64,000 nucleotides of DNA from Alteromonas profundi (GCF_010500865.1 NZ_JAAAWN010000002.1:186001-250000), one strand, 5' to 3'. Shown: positions 45,001-54,174, counted from the first letter of the stretch. Made by a program: numbers and translations. The notes: generated by a model from the letters alone, not told the origin.

Positions 45001-45356
45001 AAGGGGAGTTGTAACACATCGAGCTTTTCTCTCACTTCCAAGCTGGCAAAGTCCATATCAGTCCCCCAACGAAACGAGAGCACGACATCAGACTGCCCTG
45101 CGCGAGAGGTGGAGGTGACTTTTCTCACCCCTTTCACCACACCGATAGCCTCCTCGATTGGGCGCGAGACCAATTGCTCTACTTCCGCTGGTGCAGCGCC
45201 CGTATAATCAGTTCTTATCGTAAGCGTGGGATAAGATAAATCGGGAAGAAGGTTAACCGAAAGCCGGCTTAGTGACACCATACCAAATAGCAGCACCGCA
45301 AAGGTAAACATAGACACGGCCACGGGGCGTCTAACCGCAATATCAACAATACGCAT
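42045..45356 (-). CDS. RND efflux permease, first subunit, with an extra hydrophobic insert
   Basis: A 1103-residue RND transporter beginning MRIVDIAVRRPVAVSMFTFAVLLFGMV. The proton-relay stretch is VGLLVDNSIVVLENIDRHKRR; the later repeat is LCGIVVNNAIVLVDRINQMRRQG. It is about 60-80 residues longer than usual, mainly because of an insert at about residues 500-575 between the two halves (SRWQWALYYLSWPIKMLLRTLFVYLP and AALITLIVGGWHIMAKTLLLFF as two further hydrophobic segments). It is second in the operon adaptor-RND-RND. The substrates are unknown. Confidence 0.9.
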   Translation of the reverse strand: MRIVDIAVRRPVAVSMFTFAVLLFGMVSLSRLSVNLLPDLSYPTLTIRTDYTGAAPAEVEQLVSRPIEEAIGVVKGVRKVTSTSRAGQSDVVLSFRWGTDMDFASLEVREKLDVLQLPLDIDKPRLLRFNPSLDPIIKLGLITTGNEPRSVGAMKRLRVYAEQQIKRGLESVDGVAAVRVGGGLENQIQILVDQRKASQLSIPITDIIARVKAENVNAAGGQITSDEHAYLVRTLNQFESLEDIETLFIGRFEGKNIQLKDVAEIRNAYKDRDVVTRFDNEEGIEIALYKEGDANAVDVARKIDIRLQEIQQNLPAQYRLSQIYDQSVFIKQAIDNVTSAAAIGGLLAMFILYLFLRDFRATLIISVSIPVSVIATFNLMYANNISLNMMSLGGIALAVGLLVDNSIVVLENIDRHKRRQGGNLALSDTNISASSSPAATGTREVSGAIIASTLTTMAVFVPLIFVEGIAGQLFRDQALTVSFALAASLIVALTLIPAMARTKTSKQRQHYSAFEHAPSTKPNSRWQWALYYLSWPIKMLLRTLFVYLPAALITLIVGGWHIMAKTLLLFFRPLTRMFNAGFTLLANGYQALLVLSLKARTVVIALTLAASAGAVVLVPKLGMELIPVLSQGEFSVDVTLPAGTPLSTTDATISALAHVAHGDTTVKRTYAMAGTGSLISASPNQGGDHWGRLNIVTRVGTSDAQIDALKQQIREALKQFPEAQAQFSEPALFTFAAPLQIELRGYDLTDLRRSGEQVAGALKKSARFTDITTSIREGNPELKIAFHHGKLARLGLSAADVSALVTAKIGGQVATQYSLQDRKIDVLVRSQDSQRNNAADVRGIIINPGGSQPIPLSAVADVYMSVGPSEITRIGQQRVAIITTNIATGNLDEAVAEASRLLSNIDLPITIRANISGQSEDMQHSFRSLQLALALAVFMVYLVMASQFESLLHPLLILFAVPLAGAGSIYGLWITNTPLNVVVFIGLIMLCGIVVNNAIVLVDRINQMRRQGMEKTDAIFDACQSRLRPITMTTLTTILGLAPMAMGVGEGAEIRTPMAITVIFGLLFASLLTLVLLPVLYSLLDTKVMTTAVNDAAWEAPHE

Positions 45357-45380
45357 AATTAAGTCCTTATTAGGGGGCGG

Positions 45381-46457
45381 CTAGCCGTTAACCACGCTAA
45401 CGGGCGCATTGTCTTTCAAGTTTTGGTGGCCCGCGGTAACGACGAGCTCATTACCTGATAGCCCAGAAAGCACTTCTACTAGGTCATTTTGTTCAAAGCC
45501 GGTTCGAACCTCTATTTTTGCGGCGATACCATCTCGAATTACGAAAACGCTGTGCTGATCGTCCATACTAACAAGCGCACGACGGGGTAAAAGTGTGGCA
45601 TTTTGATGGCGCGCGTATTCAAGGGCAACATCGGTAAACATACCCGCTTTAAGGGTGTGAGACTGATTTGGCACTGCCAGTGTTACTTTAAAGGTACCGG
45701 TGGTTGCATCAATGACAGGGCTTATACGCTCTATTTTTGCCATGATTGTGCGGTTGCCAAGGGCGGCAACGGTTAATTTTGCTGGTTGGCCCAAGGCTAC
45801 ATTTTGTAGCTCGTTTTCTGGAAGATAAACAATGCCTTGAAGGTTTTTTTGCTGCACAATATGAAACATACGTTCGCGCTGAAACGATTCGGTTAAGTTA
45901 CCCACTTTAGCGTTCCTAGAGGCAACATAGCCGCTGATCGGGGCAGTAATGGTCGTCTCTTGTAAATCCAATTCTGCGAGCTGTACCGATGCTAATGCCG
46001 ATTCGTATTGCGCATTTAATTTATCGTACGTGTCGTCGCTTACAAGCTGTTGTGAATAAACCTTATTAATCTTTTCCAATTCACGGGTTAACCCCATTAG
46101 GTTTGCTTTTGCCTTCGCAAGGTTTAATTCATAGCGGCGCTTATCTAAGTGAGCAAGGGCTTGTCCCTTTTCAACGTAATCGCCTTCTTCTACCAATATA
46201 GCTTCTATAATGCCCGACGCACGCGCTACGACAAATGCTTCTTCACGGGCTTCTAAAATTGCCGTAGTGGAGTAAGTTGATTGAATAACGCCGGTTTCAA
46301 CATGCTGCGCTTCAACAGGAATTGCAATTTCGTCTTCTTCGCTTTGTTCAGCAAGCGCATTGGTAGCATCTGCGCCGGAACAGGCAGTGAGAAGTAAGCT
46401 ACTAGTAAACAATAAAGCGAGGGCTAGGGCGGGGGTAGTTCGAATTTGGGTGTCCAT
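45381..46457 (-). CDS. Periplasmic adaptor lipoprotein of RND efflux
   Basis: A 358-residue membrane-fusion protein. The lipobox LLTACSGAD follows a hydrophobic signal, so it is anchored in the inner membrane by lipid. VVARASGIIEAILVEEGDYVEKGQALAHLDKRRYELNLAKAKANLMGL is the lipoyl/hairpin region; LQETTITAPISGYVASRNAKVGNL the second half; and LTVAALGNRTIMAKIERISPVIDATTGTFKVTLAVPN the beta-barrel. It is first in the operon, 24 bases before the first permease. It would link the pump to an outer-membrane channel encoded elsewhere. Confidence 0.92.
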   Translation of the reverse strand: MDTQIRTTPALALALLFTSSLLLTACSGADATNALAEQSEEDEIAIPVEAQHVETGVIQSTYSTTAILEAREEAFVVARASGIIEAILVEEGDYVEKGQALAHLDKRRYELNLAKAKANLMGLTRELEKINKVYSQQLVSDDTYDKLNAQYESALASVQLAELDLQETTITAPISGYVASRNAKVGNLTESFQRERMFHIVQQKNLQGIVYLPENELQNVALGQPAKLTVAALGNRTIMAKIERISPVIDATTGTFKVTLAVPNQSHTLKAGMFTDVALEYARHQNATLLPRRALVSMDDQHSVFVIRDGIAAKIEVRTGFEQNDLVEVLSGLSGNELVVTAGHQNLKDNAPVSVVNG

Positions 46458-46593
46458 GGCTACATACCTAATTAGTGTGGAATAAAGTTTATTTTTCTCT
46501 TTACCCTCATCAGCAGCATATATGCCAGATACGTAAATATATTGTAAATTTCTTATTATTCAGATAGTTAAAGTGATTTTTGACGATGTAATA

Positions 46594-46624
46594 AAAAAGG
46601 CTACTGAATGTCAGTAGCCTTTTT
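46594..46624 (-). terminator. Terminator after osmC
   Basis: AAAAGGCTACTGA (46595-46607) pairs perfectly with TCAGTAGCCTTTT (46611-46623), with A and T runs on both sides, so it can work in either direction. It ends the leftward osmC transcript. Confidence 0.85.
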
Positions 46625-46649
46625 CGCTATTTGATGGCAAATAAACCCA

Positions 46650-47054
46650 CTAATCAGCGGATTCTACTAAAGTATAGCTGGTGGTTATCTCAACGTTACC
46701 TTTTAGCATAAGCATCACAGAGCAATACTTCTCGGCAGACAATTGAACCGCGCGGGCAACGGTTTTCTCAGCCAAGTTTTTGCCTGTAACTGTGTAATGA
46801 GCATGGACTTTTTCAAAAACACGGGGAGGCGTTTCGCTACGTTGCGCCTCTAATTCGCATTCGCAGCCATCAATGTGGTTGCGGCCTTTTTTAATAATGT
46901 CGACAACGTCTATGCTTGAGCAGGCACCAATAGCCACTAACACCGACTCCATGGGCGATACTGCATCGCCGTTGCCATCCATAACTGTTTTATAACCACT
47001 ATCTGTAGTGCCCGTAAAGGTAAGGTTTTTATCCCAAGAAACATGTGCTTTCAT
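46650..47054 (-). CDS. OsmC family protein (YhfA-like)
   Basis: A 134-residue OsmC-fold protein: MKAHVSWDKNLTFTGTTDSGYKTVMDG at the start, GACSSIDVVDIIKKGRNHIDGCECELEAQR in the middle with the Cys residues of the peroxidase-like site, and AVQLSAEKYCSVMLMLKGNVEITTSYTL at the end. Spacing fits the YhfA branch, whose role is not well known; a thiol-peroxidase or metabolite-binding activity is possible. It is 17 bases after the CvfB gene and probably co-transcribed with it. Confidence 0.87.
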   Translation of the reverse strand: MKAHVSWDKNLTFTGTTDSGYKTVMDGNGDAVSPMESVLVAIGACSSIDVVDIIKKGRNHIDGCECELEAQRSETPPRVFEKVHAHYTVTGKNLAEKTVARAVQLSAEKYCSVMLMLKGNVEITTSYTLVESAD

Positions 47055-47071
47055 TGTGTACGCTTTGCCCT

Positions 47072-47935
47072 TTATTTGATTAAACGAATTGCATCTGGAT
47101 TAATCGTGATTTTTTTCTGTTTATACAATGCACCTAGTGCTTTTTTATAGGCGGCTTTACTCACATTGAAGTGTTGATAAATGGCGTCAGGTGCACTTTT
47201 GTCGGTGAGCGTTGATACGCCGCCATGGGCCTCTAAATCATCTAAAATAGCTTGTTGTAACTCACTGCGCCCTGCCTTGTCTTGACGTTGCAATGACACA
47301 TCAATTTTACCATCTTCACGAATATTTTTTATTATACCGTCCGTTTTTTCGCCGATTTTAAGGGGCTTAAATGCATCACTATGAAAGATAAGGCCTAGGT
47401 ATTTTTCATTTATTACCACTTTGAAACCAAGATCTGATTTTGAATAAACCAGACATTCCACGGTATCGCCTTCGTTTAAATACGCGCTGCCTTCGGTGAG
47501 AAAATAGTGTAAGCGGGTAGCACCTAAAATACGGTTGGTCTTTTTATCAAAGAAGGCGTGAACCACGTAATACATACCCGGGTCGATAGGAATATCTTGA
47601 TAGTCATTGGGTACCAGCAAATCGCTATCGAGCCCCCAGTCGAAAAATGCCCCAAAGTGGGTCGCTGATACGGCTTTTAACACTTTGGTTTCCCCCACGA
47701 GAATGCGCGGAGGTTGCACGGTTGCGAATAAATCGCCCCGCTGGTCGGTGGCGACAAACACATCTATCGTGCTATCCACAGCGAGAGACTCAGACACCTG
47801 ATCATGAGGTAGCGTAACGGTGACAGCTTCGCTATCGCTCCACGGATCATCATTTTCGACCAATGGTGCTAATGCGTAGCCAAACGGGTATTCTGCTACC
47901 ACGCGTAATGTATTAACTTTTCCAATATTTATCAT
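47072..47935 (-). CDS. cvfB: S1 RNA-binding protein, CvfB family
   Basis: The 287-residue protein is built from S1-type RNA-binding domains and a C-terminal winged helix, as in CvfB/YitL. ATG 47935 (MINIGKVNTLRVV) is preferred over the codon 11 upstream. ILVGETKVLKAVSATHFGAFFDWGLDSDLLVPNDYQD and EGDTVECLVYSKSDLGFKVVINEKYLGLIFHSD are S1 units; KIDVSLQRQ closes a third; FNVSKAAYKKALGALYKQKKI is the winged helix. CvfB affects virulence-factor expression in Staphylococcus; in gammaproteobacteria the target is not known. Confidence 0.88.
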   Translation of the reverse strand: MINIGKVNTLRVVAEYPFGYALAPLVENDDPWSDSEAVTVTLPHDQVSESLAVDSTIDVFVATDQRGDLFATVQPPRILVGETKVLKAVSATHFGAFFDWGLDSDLLVPNDYQDIPIDPGMYYVVHAFFDKKTNRILGATRLHYFLTEGSAYLNEGDTVECLVYSKSDLGFKVVINEKYLGLIFHSDAFKPLKIGEKTDGIIKNIREDGKIDVSLQRQDKAGRSELQQAILDDLEAHGGVSTLTDKSAPDAIYQHFNVSKAAYKKALGALYKQKKITINPDAIRLIK

Positions 47936-48000
47936 TAAGACTGACTTTTTTACAAGAACAGGTAACATGATATCGGATTGAGGGTAAGAGCTAAACCATT

Positions 48001-48735
48001 ATGAAGTTAAATTGCGATTTAGGTGAAAGTTTCGGCGCGTGGAAGATGCCGATGGATACACATATCATGGCCATTATTGATCAGGCCAATATTGCATGTG
48101 GCTTTCATGCTGGTGATCCTACAGCAATTAAAGAGGCGCTTAACCTTGCCACTGAGCATGGTGTTGAAGTAGGCGCTCATCCTGCCTATCCAGATTTACA
48201 AGGGTTTGGTCGACGAAGTATCGCCATGCAAAAAGACGAATTGGTGGCCTGCATACAATACCAGGTAAGTGCATTGTGTGGGCTGGCTGACATTGCGGGC
48301 ACTGAACTACGTTATGTGAAGCCACATGGCGCGCTGTATAACGATATGATGCGCGACGCTACAATTATGCAGGCGGTAATGGAAGCGGTAGCTGCATTTA
48401 AGCGAGACCATAACTTATCTTTAATGGTGCAGGCCACCACGAAAAACAGTAGCCTTAGTCAAGCAGCGAAAGCATTTAATCTACCGTTAATTTTTGAAGG
48501 TTTTGCCGACCGGCGATATACCGACGATGGTTTTCTTATGTCGAGAAATTTACCTGGGGCAGTGTTAAGTGAAAAAGCGGCATTTGCGCAAGCTCGACAA
48601 CTGATAGAAGAGGGCACAGTAACCACCGCCTCTGAAAAACGTATTGCATTGCATGTGGATTCTCTGTGTGTGCATGGCGATACGGCTGGGGCACTTGAGA
48701 TTGCCAGCAATATTGCGCAGTTGATTAAGCAATAA
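48001..48735 (+). CDS. pxpA: 5-oxoprolinase subunit A
   Basis: PxpA (YcsF/LamB family) works with PxpB and PxpC to open 5-oxoproline to glutamate using ATP. The 244-residue protein starts MKLNCDLGESFGAWKMPMD and carries NIACGFHAGDPTAIKEALNLA, AHPAYPDLQGFGRRSI, YVKPHGALYNDMMRD and FEGFADRRYTDDGFLMSR, all classical. It is the first gene of pxpABC-dat, divergent from cvfB. A 111-base gap separates it from pxpB. Confidence 0.95.
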   Translation: MKLNCDLGESFGAWKMPMDTHIMAIIDQANIACGFHAGDPTAIKEALNLATEHGVEVGAHPAYPDLQGFGRRSIAMQKDELVACIQYQVSALCGLADIAGTELRYVKPHGALYNDMMRDATIMQAVMEAVAAFKRDHNLSLMVQATTKNSSLSQAAKAFNLPLIFEGFADRRYTDDGFLMSRNLPGAVLSEKAAFAQARQLIEEGTVTTASEKRIALHVDSLCVHGDTAGALEIASNIAQLIKQ

Positions 48736-48846
48736 CACCCCAAGCCAGTATACGCTACCCAATGCCAGCATTTTTCGTTATGTTTCCATCAGGTGGCCAT
48801 AATCAGGCCACATTGTTCAATCACACTACTAAGAGTTAACGACGTT

Positions 48847-49545
48847 ATGCAACCTTTTGGCGCGATTAAACACATTGTACCTGTGAGTATAGATAGCCTG
48901 ATGCTTTATTTTAATGGCCCCGATATGGAAGTGGCAAACACCCATTGCTATCAGTGGGCATTAGCATTAAGCGAAGCCCGCCAACAATGGCCATGGCTGC
49001 GCGAATGCGTGCCTGCTTACGATTCGCTCATGGTAGTATTTGACGCTCACGCAGTTGACATGCACCAGGTTTATTTAGCGCTAAAAGACATGGCGCCGAA
49101 AGCGCCGCCCAGGGGCGAGGGTAGCAACGCGAAAAAGACACTACCGGTTTGGTATGGGGCGCCAGAGGCGAATGATTTAACGCAGGTGGGGGAGCACACG
49201 GGCCTCTGTGTTGATGAAATTGTGCGTTTGCATAGCGAGACTACCTATAAAGTTTACGCGGTAGGTTTTGCGCCGGGGTTTGCTTATATGGGGCAGACAC
49301 CCAAAGCACTTCATTGCCCGCGGCTTGCCACACCGCGCAAACAAGTGCCGAAGGGCGCGGTAGCAATTGCAGATAATCAAACTGCCGTGTACCCCTCGTC
49401 CTCACCAGGCGGGTGGCACTTGCTCGGGCTTTGTCCGTTATCTCTGGTTGACCGCGATTCGCATTCAGCCTTTTTAAAGGTGGGCGACGAAGTGAAATTT
49501 GAAGCCATAACAGAACACGCATACAGGAACCACTATGCGCATTAA
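48847..49545 (+). CDS. pxpB: 5-oxoprolinase subunit B
   Basis: PxpB (KipI-like) pairs with PxpC. I start at ATG 48847 (MQPFGAIKHIVPVSIDSLML), since the 18 codons from 48793 lack family support. This gives 232 residues. The signature GEHTGLCVDEIVRLHSETTYKVYAVGFAPGFAYMGQTPKALHCPRL and PGGWHLLGLCPLSL are present. Its end overlaps pxpC by 11 bases. The name KipI refers to a B. subtilis homologue that inhibits the KinA sensor; the metabolic role is the better guess here. Confidence 0.92.
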   Translation: MQPFGAIKHIVPVSIDSLMLYFNGPDMEVANTHCYQWALALSEARQQWPWLRECVPAYDSLMVVFDAHAVDMHQVYLALKDMAPKAPPRGEGSNAKKTLPVWYGAPEANDLTQVGEHTGLCVDEIVRLHSETTYKVYAVGFAPGFAYMGQTPKALHCPRLATPRKQVPKGAVAIADNQTAVYPSSSPGGWHLLGLCPLSLVDRDSHSAFLKVGDEVKFEAITEHAYRNHYAH

Positions 49546-50482
49546 AATACACTCACCGGGGATGCAAAGTTTACTTGTAGATGGCGGGCGAAGAGGCCAT
49601 CAACATGAAGGGTTTTGTGAAGCAGGGCCTATGGACGAAGAAGCCTATTGGTGGGGCAATTATCTGGTGGCAAACCAAGCGGGTAGCCCGTGTATTGAAG
49701 TAATAGGCGAGCTTAGCCTGAGATGCGATAAGGCGGGTGTAATTGCAGCTACAGGGCGGGATGTAAAACTTAACGTTAACCACCAAAATGCCCAAGCTTA
49801 TCAAACACAGTGGGTAAAAGAAGGTGATGAAATTACGCTTTCAAGCAATAGCTTGGGTAGCAAAACCTATTTATTTATTGGTGGAAATTGGCAACTGCCT
49901 ACTGTGTTAGGAAGTGCATGTACTGTGGTACGAGAGCAATTAGGTGGGTTAACAAATTTAGGTGAAGGGCTGAAGGCGGGAGACGAGATAAATATTGTAT
50001 CTTTTGACTCACCCATTCCACCCAATAAACCCCGGCATTTAGCACAACGACACTGGCCGAACTATGATTGTCAGACACCGCTTAATGTTATCGAAGGTTA
50101 CCAAAGCGATTGCTTTAGCGCTGTAGCCAAGCGCACCTTTTTTTCAAGTGAGTATCAAATAACCTCTAACATTAACCGAATGGGATATCGCTTATCTGGC
50201 CCAAAGGTGCAGTGTGAACAGAAAAGTATGTTATCAGAAGCTATTCACATAGGTGCTATTCAAATTCCGTCTGACGGGCAGCCTATCGTTATGATGCGCG
50301 ACAGACAAACGTTGGGCGGCTATCCAAAACTGGGCTGTGTTGACCCCCTTGACGTTAGCCGCTTAGCGCAAGCCGTACCTGGAGAAAGCGTGTCATTTAC
50401 GCCAATACACAGTGACAATGCCAGGGCACGGTTTTTATTACATTGGCAACAACGCCGCCGTATAACAGGAGAAGTAACGTGA
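49535..50482 (+). CDS. pxpC: 5-oxoprolinase subunit C
   Basis: PxpC (KipA-like) is the biotin-free carboxyltransferase-like half of the 5-oxoprolinase. In 315 residues: MRIKIHSPGMQSLLVDGGRRGHQHEGFCEAGPMDEEAYWWGNYLVAN, IEVIGELSL, and the C-terminal SDGQPIVMMRDRQTLGGYPKLGCVDPLDVSRLAQAVPGE, all typical. It overlaps pxpB by 11 bases at the start and dat by 4 (GTGA) at the end, so the last three genes are tightly coupled. Confidence 0.94.
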   Translation: MRIKIHSPGMQSLLVDGGRRGHQHEGFCEAGPMDEEAYWWGNYLVANQAGSPCIEVIGELSLRCDKAGVIAATGRDVKLNVNHQNAQAYQTQWVKEGDEITLSSNSLGSKTYLFIGGNWQLPTVLGSACTVVREQLGGLTNLGEGLKAGDEINIVSFDSPIPPNKPRHLAQRHWPNYDCQTPLNVIEGYQSDCFSAVAKRTFFSSEYQITSNINRMGYRLSGPKVQCEQKSMLSEAIHIGAIQIPSDGQPIVMMRDRQTLGGYPKLGCVDPLDVSRLAQAVPGESVSFTPIHSDNARARFLLHWQQRRRITGEVT

Positions 50483-51345
50483 CCATCGCATATTTAAATG
50501 GTGAATTTTTACCGCTGTCAGAAGCTAAAATATCGCCTATGGACAGAGGGTTTTTATTTGGTGATGGTATTTATGAAGTTATACCTAGCTATGCAGGGAA
50601 GCCAGTAGGGCTTAATGGGCATTTAGCGCGGATGAATGACGGATTATCGGCTATTTCTATTACTAACCCATATTCCTTTGAACAGTGGAGCGACATACTT
50701 ACCCAGTTGCTTAGGCACAACGAAGCACGCTTTCCTGAAGGCAACATTGGTATTTACTTTCATATAAGCCGAGGCACCGACACTAAGCGCTACCATGCGT
50801 ATCCAGATAACGTCTCGCCTACCGTTTTTGGTTTTGCGTTTGCATTGCCGCCTGCTCAGCCCCTTAGCAAAGATGCGGTAAAACCATTTAAAGTTGCGTT
50901 GCAGGAAGATAAGCGCTGGCAACGCTGTCACATCAAGTCTACCTCTTTACTTGGCAACGTAATGCATTTTCAAGCGGGTATCGATCACGGTGTAAATGAA
51001 ACAATCTTGTACAATGAAAATAAGCAGGTGACAGAAGCCAGTTCCTGCAATGTATTTATGGTAAAAGATAAGGTTATTTACACACCGCCTTTAGATAACC
51101 AACTGTTGCCCGGTATTACTCGTAGTATTGCGATAGAAGCATTTAAACGGGCCGAATTGCGTGTAGTTGAGAATTGGTTTACCACCGAAGATTTACTCGA
51201 CGCTGATGAAGTATGGCTGTCATCTTCGAGCAAAGAGTTGATGCCGGTGGTAGAAGTTGATGGCAATACTATTGCCGATGGCAACGTTGGAGATATGTGG
51301 GAAGCGGCAATAAAGGCGTATAACGCCTATAAATTTCTAGCCTAA
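50479..51345 (+). CDS. dat: D-amino-acid transaminase (class IV aminotransferase)
   Basis: The enzyme moves amino groups between D-amino acids and 2-oxo acids. I start at GTG 50479, which overlaps the pxpC stop as GTGA and has AGGAG at 50467-50471. This gives 288 residues. MDRGFLFGDGIYEVIPSYAGKPVGL, the PLP lysine in RCHIKSTSLLGNVM (Lys153), EASSCNVFMVKDK and LPGITRSIAIE fit D-alanine transaminases. It makes D-glutamate or supplies D-alanine from glutamate, and its coupling to pxpABC (which makes glutamate) suggests a link, which is inference. Confidence 0.88.
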   Translation: MTIAYLNGEFLPLSEAKISPMDRGFLFGDGIYEVIPSYAGKPVGLNGHLARMNDGLSAISITNPYSFEQWSDILTQLLRHNEARFPEGNIGIYFHISRGTDTKRYHAYPDNVSPTVFGFAFALPPAQPLSKDAVKPFKVALQEDKRWQRCHIKSTSLLGNVMHFQAGIDHGVNETILYNENKQVTEASSCNVFMVKDKVIYTPPLDNQLLPGITRSIAIEAFKRAELRVVENWFTTEDLLDADEVWLSSSSKELMPVVEVDGNTIADGNVGDMWEAAIKAYNAYKFLA

Positions 51346-51380
51346 ATTCGAGCATTCGCTTGACGTCCGCGAGAGGAAAC

Positions 51381-51416
51381 AAAAAGGCCCGCAAAATTGA
51401 AGCAGCGGGCCTTTTT
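51381..51416. terminator. Bidirectional terminator between dat and fur
   Basis: AAAAAGGCCCGC (51381-51392) pairs with GCGGGCCTTTTT (51405-51416) over a 12-base loop. A and T runs lie on both sides, so it can serve dat on the plus strand and fur on the minus strand. Confidence 0.85.
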
Positions 51417-51440
51417 TATTTATAACGCTTATCTTAACGC

Positions 51441-51866
51441 TTATTCGCCGGCATCGCAGTTACCGTCGGTGCATTCGCCGTATAGGTAAAGACTGTGATG
51501 GGTTAGCTTAATGTTATGTTTCTTAGCTACCATCTCCTGGCGCTCTTCAATAACATCATCTTCAAATTCAATTACTTTGCCACATTTTAAGCATACGAGA
51601 TGATCGTGATGTTCTTTGTGACTGATTTCAAACACCGATTTGCCGCCTTCAAAATGATGGCGGTTAAGAATGCCGGCGTCGTCAAACTGGTTCAGTACAC
51701 GGTACACCGTAGCTAAGCCAATTTCCTCACCTTGCTCAATCAGAATTTTATAAACATCTTCTGCACTGATGTGTTGATTCTCAGGATCTTGCAATATCTG
51801 AAGAATTTTGAGACGCGGCAGGGTAACTTTAAGGCCTGCTTTTTTTAGCTCTTTGTTTTGATCCAT
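51441..51866 (-). CDS. fur: Ferric uptake regulator
   Basis: Fur is the iron-responsive repressor. In 141 residues: winged-helix part MDQNKELKKAGLKVTLPRLKILQIL and ISAEDVYKILIEQGEEIGLATVYRVLNQFDDAGILNRHHFEGGKSVFEI, then metal-binding HKEHHDHLVCLKCGKVIEFEDDVIE and the C-terminal CTDGNCDAGE with the structural zinc Cys residues. Closeness to E. coli Fur is clear. The 289-base gap upstream, shared with the divergent chemotaxis receptor, must hold the promoter; I see no clear Fur box in it. Confidence 0.97.
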   Translation of the reverse strand: MDQNKELKKAGLKVTLPRLKILQILQDPENQHISAEDVYKILIEQGEEIGLATVYRVLNQFDDAGILNRHHFEGGKSVFEISHKEHHDHLVCLKCGKVIEFEDDVIEERQEMVAKKHNIKLTHHSLYLYGECTDGNCDAGE

Positions 51867-52155
51867 ATCAACCTACTGAGAACAAAAGATTTAGTATTGC
51901 GGGTATTATAGGTAACTCATCAGGATTTAAAAGTAAAACCGTGAAATCTATTTCTACTCGGCGAAAAAATCGTCCACCCAAGGCGGCTATTAGCTTTGCT
52001 CCTTGCTGAGATGTGGACAAACCAGTTTGTAAGTGGTTATATTATATACAATAAAGCGAAATTAATTCAAACTCACTACTCACTCTGTTAACATCTTATT
52101 AAAGTTTGTGCAACGCGGTTTAAATGTGCCCGTGGCGCGATAAGTTAAAAGCGCA

Positions 52156-54174
52156 ATGGAATCGCTTATGCAGTTAACAGTAGTAAATAAAATAAAAGTT
52201 GGCTTTGGTCTTTTTGGCTGTCTTCTCCTATTCACCAGTACCCTCTCATATATAGGGCTAAGCGATATACGCGATTCAGCCGAAGACGTGGTAAAGCGCA
52301 AAATGCCTGTACAGACCCAAATGGTGCAGGTAAAAACCGATATTTTGTCATTATCCGTGGTTACCGCCACCGGTTATCATGAAGTGACACCTTCGTCTTT
52401 AGCCACCAATAAACACAAATTTGATAGCTTATCGGCGCTATTTATTGACGATCTCGACACGTTAACGGCCTCACTTTCATCCGATCAGTTGGTGCAGCGC
52501 GCTGTTGAAGCAAGTCATGCCTATGTCACAAATAGCCGCGATATGTACGCATCACTGCAAGGAAAACTGGCAACAGAGACGAAACTGCAAGATAAGTTGG
52601 CACAAGTGCTGCGGGCAGCCGATGAGGCAAGTGCGCTGATGTTAGATTTAACTTATATAGACGCTCAAGGCCCGAGTATCGAAACCCTTATCGGTGCGGG
52701 AACCAATATTGACAACAAATTGCTTACCATGAATGACTCTTTCAGTGAGCTGACTACCAACAATGACGTAGACACAACAGCCACCATTGTAGAAGATCTC
52801 GAATATCAGTTAAGTAACCTTGCGGTAGATAAAGAGTATATAAACCGTTTAGTGGAAGATATAGATGACGGTGGCACAGTGGCGGCTTTTAATCAGCAGT
52901 ACTATAGCTTGCTTGCACTATTAAATAACGAAGATGGCTTGATAAGCTTGCAACAGCAAAAGTTACACTACATCGGACAGGCGTTAGCTCAGCGCAAAAA
53001 AGCGAATGAGGCGCTGCAACTGGCGATCACCAATATAAATGCCTTATTTGAACGGGTGCAAAACGAGTCCATTGCTGGCCAATCGAATATCGTCGATACG
53101 GTAGAAAGCAATGTGATTAAAAACGTGGCCGTTGCTGCTGTTGGCTTATTTGGCGCAATCGCATTGGCTGTGATCTCCACCCGAAGTATATCGCGACCGC
53201 TAGATCGGATTAACCTTGGATTAAGCCAGCTAAGCAAGGGGGATTTGAGCCAAAAACTGCCCGAAGACGGCACTGATGAGTTTGCAGCACTGTCGGCAAA
53301 GGTTAATAGTTTAACTGAGAGCTTGCGTAGCCTAGTGGGAAACATCTTAGCGCAAGAAAAACGGCTCATAGAAATTACCAAAGAAAGCGTGGCGTTAGGC
53401 GAAAAAAGTTTATCTGATGTAGATGCTCAGCGCGAGCAGGTGAAACAAACGTCTACCAATACCCAACACGTTCAAGACACAAGTCGAAGTAACCTTAGCC
53501 AGATTAACGAGGCGATGGAGGCGTTACATACGGTGACCGAACAAAGTGTGGATATCGGAAAACTGGTAGAACGGAATAGAAGTCAAGTTATTAATCAGGC
53601 CAAACAAGCTGATATCTCAGCCGACATAATTCATCGTCTCGATGAGAACTCTCGCAGTATTGGCAGTATATTAGATGTGATAAAAACCATAGCAGAACAA
53701 ACCAACTTACTTGCACTAAATGCTGCCATTGAGGCCGCTCGAGCGGGAGAACAAGGAAGAGGGTTTGCGGTGGTGGCCGATGAAGTGCGAACCTTAGCAA
53801 ACAGAACCCATGATTCGACTGAAGAAATTGAAACTATGATTGGTAATTTGCAAAAAGATGCCAGCGATGCCGTAAAAGCAATAAAAGAAGGCAGGGCACA
53901 AGCGCAAGAAGGCGTGGAAATTACCGAGCAAGTGGCAGAGCAGGTAGAAAGTATTGGCGTAATCATCGACAGGTTAAGCCGTATTAATGAACATATTGTA
54001 AGCGACACCCGACAGCAAGATTTACTGTTGGCGGATGTGGCTAAAAGTTTAAGTACCATTGTTAATCTGGCCGATTCAAGCGCGACCAGTACTCGTCAAG
54101 CGAATGAGTCTACCATGCTACTTGATGCACAAACGGAAAGCTTACGTAAAGCAGTAGAACGGTTTCAATTGTAA
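52156..54174 (+). CDS. Methyl-accepting chemotaxis protein
   Basis: A 672-residue chemoreceptor. The first membrane helix is about residues 13-33, followed by a long periplasmic domain (to about 317) that is mostly helical, as in helical-bundle sensors; the second helix is [22 protein letters not shown] linker ([39 protein letters not shown]) and the signalling tip [35 protein letters not shown] (about 514-548) follow. There is no C-terminal CheR pentapeptide. Start could also be ATG 52168. The ligand is unknown. Confidence 0.93.
   Translation: MESLMQLTVVNKIKVGFGLFGCLLLFTSTLSYIGLSDIRDSAEDVVKRKMPVQTQMVQVKTDILSLSVVTATGYHEVTPSSLATNKHKFDSLSALFIDDLDTLTASLSSDQLVQRAVEASHAYVTNSRDMYASLQGKLATETKLQDKLAQVLRAADEASALMLDLTYIDAQGPSIETLIGAGTNIDNKLLTMNDSFSELTTNNDVDTTATIVEDLEYQLSNLAVDKEYINRLVEDIDDGGTVAAFNQQYYSLLALLNNEDGLISLQQQKLHYIGQALAQRKKANEALQLAITNINALFERVQNESIAGQSNIVDTVESNVIKNVAVAAVGLFGAIALAVISTRSISRPLDRINLGLSQLSKGDLSQKLPEDGTDEFAALSAKVNSLTESLRSLVGNILAQEKRLIEITKESVALGEKSLSDVDAQREQVKQTSTNTQHVQDTSRSNLSQINEAMEALHTVTEQSVDIGKLVERNRSQVINQAKQADISADIIHRLDENSRSIGSILDVIKTIAEQTNLLALNAAIEAARAGEQGRGFAVVADEVRTLANRTHDSTEEIETMIGNLQKDASDAVKAIKEGRAQAQEGVEITEQVAEQVESIGVIIDRLSRINEHIVSDTRQQDLLLADVAKSLSTIVNLADSSATSTRQANESTMLLDAQTESLRKAVERFQL

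Noticed and set aside
38987-46457. A complete tripartite efflux system
   Set aside because: No outer-membrane channel gene was found near either adaptor/RND cluster; the channel must be encoded elsewhere.
3921-51345. pabC and dat as two copies of the same gene
   Set aside because: They share a fold but differ in sequence, active-site surroundings and context (folate cluster versus 5-oxoprolinase operon).
51867-52155. Fur box for autoregulation of fur
   Set aside because: No 19-base GATAATGATAATCATTATC-like match could be seen in the gap.
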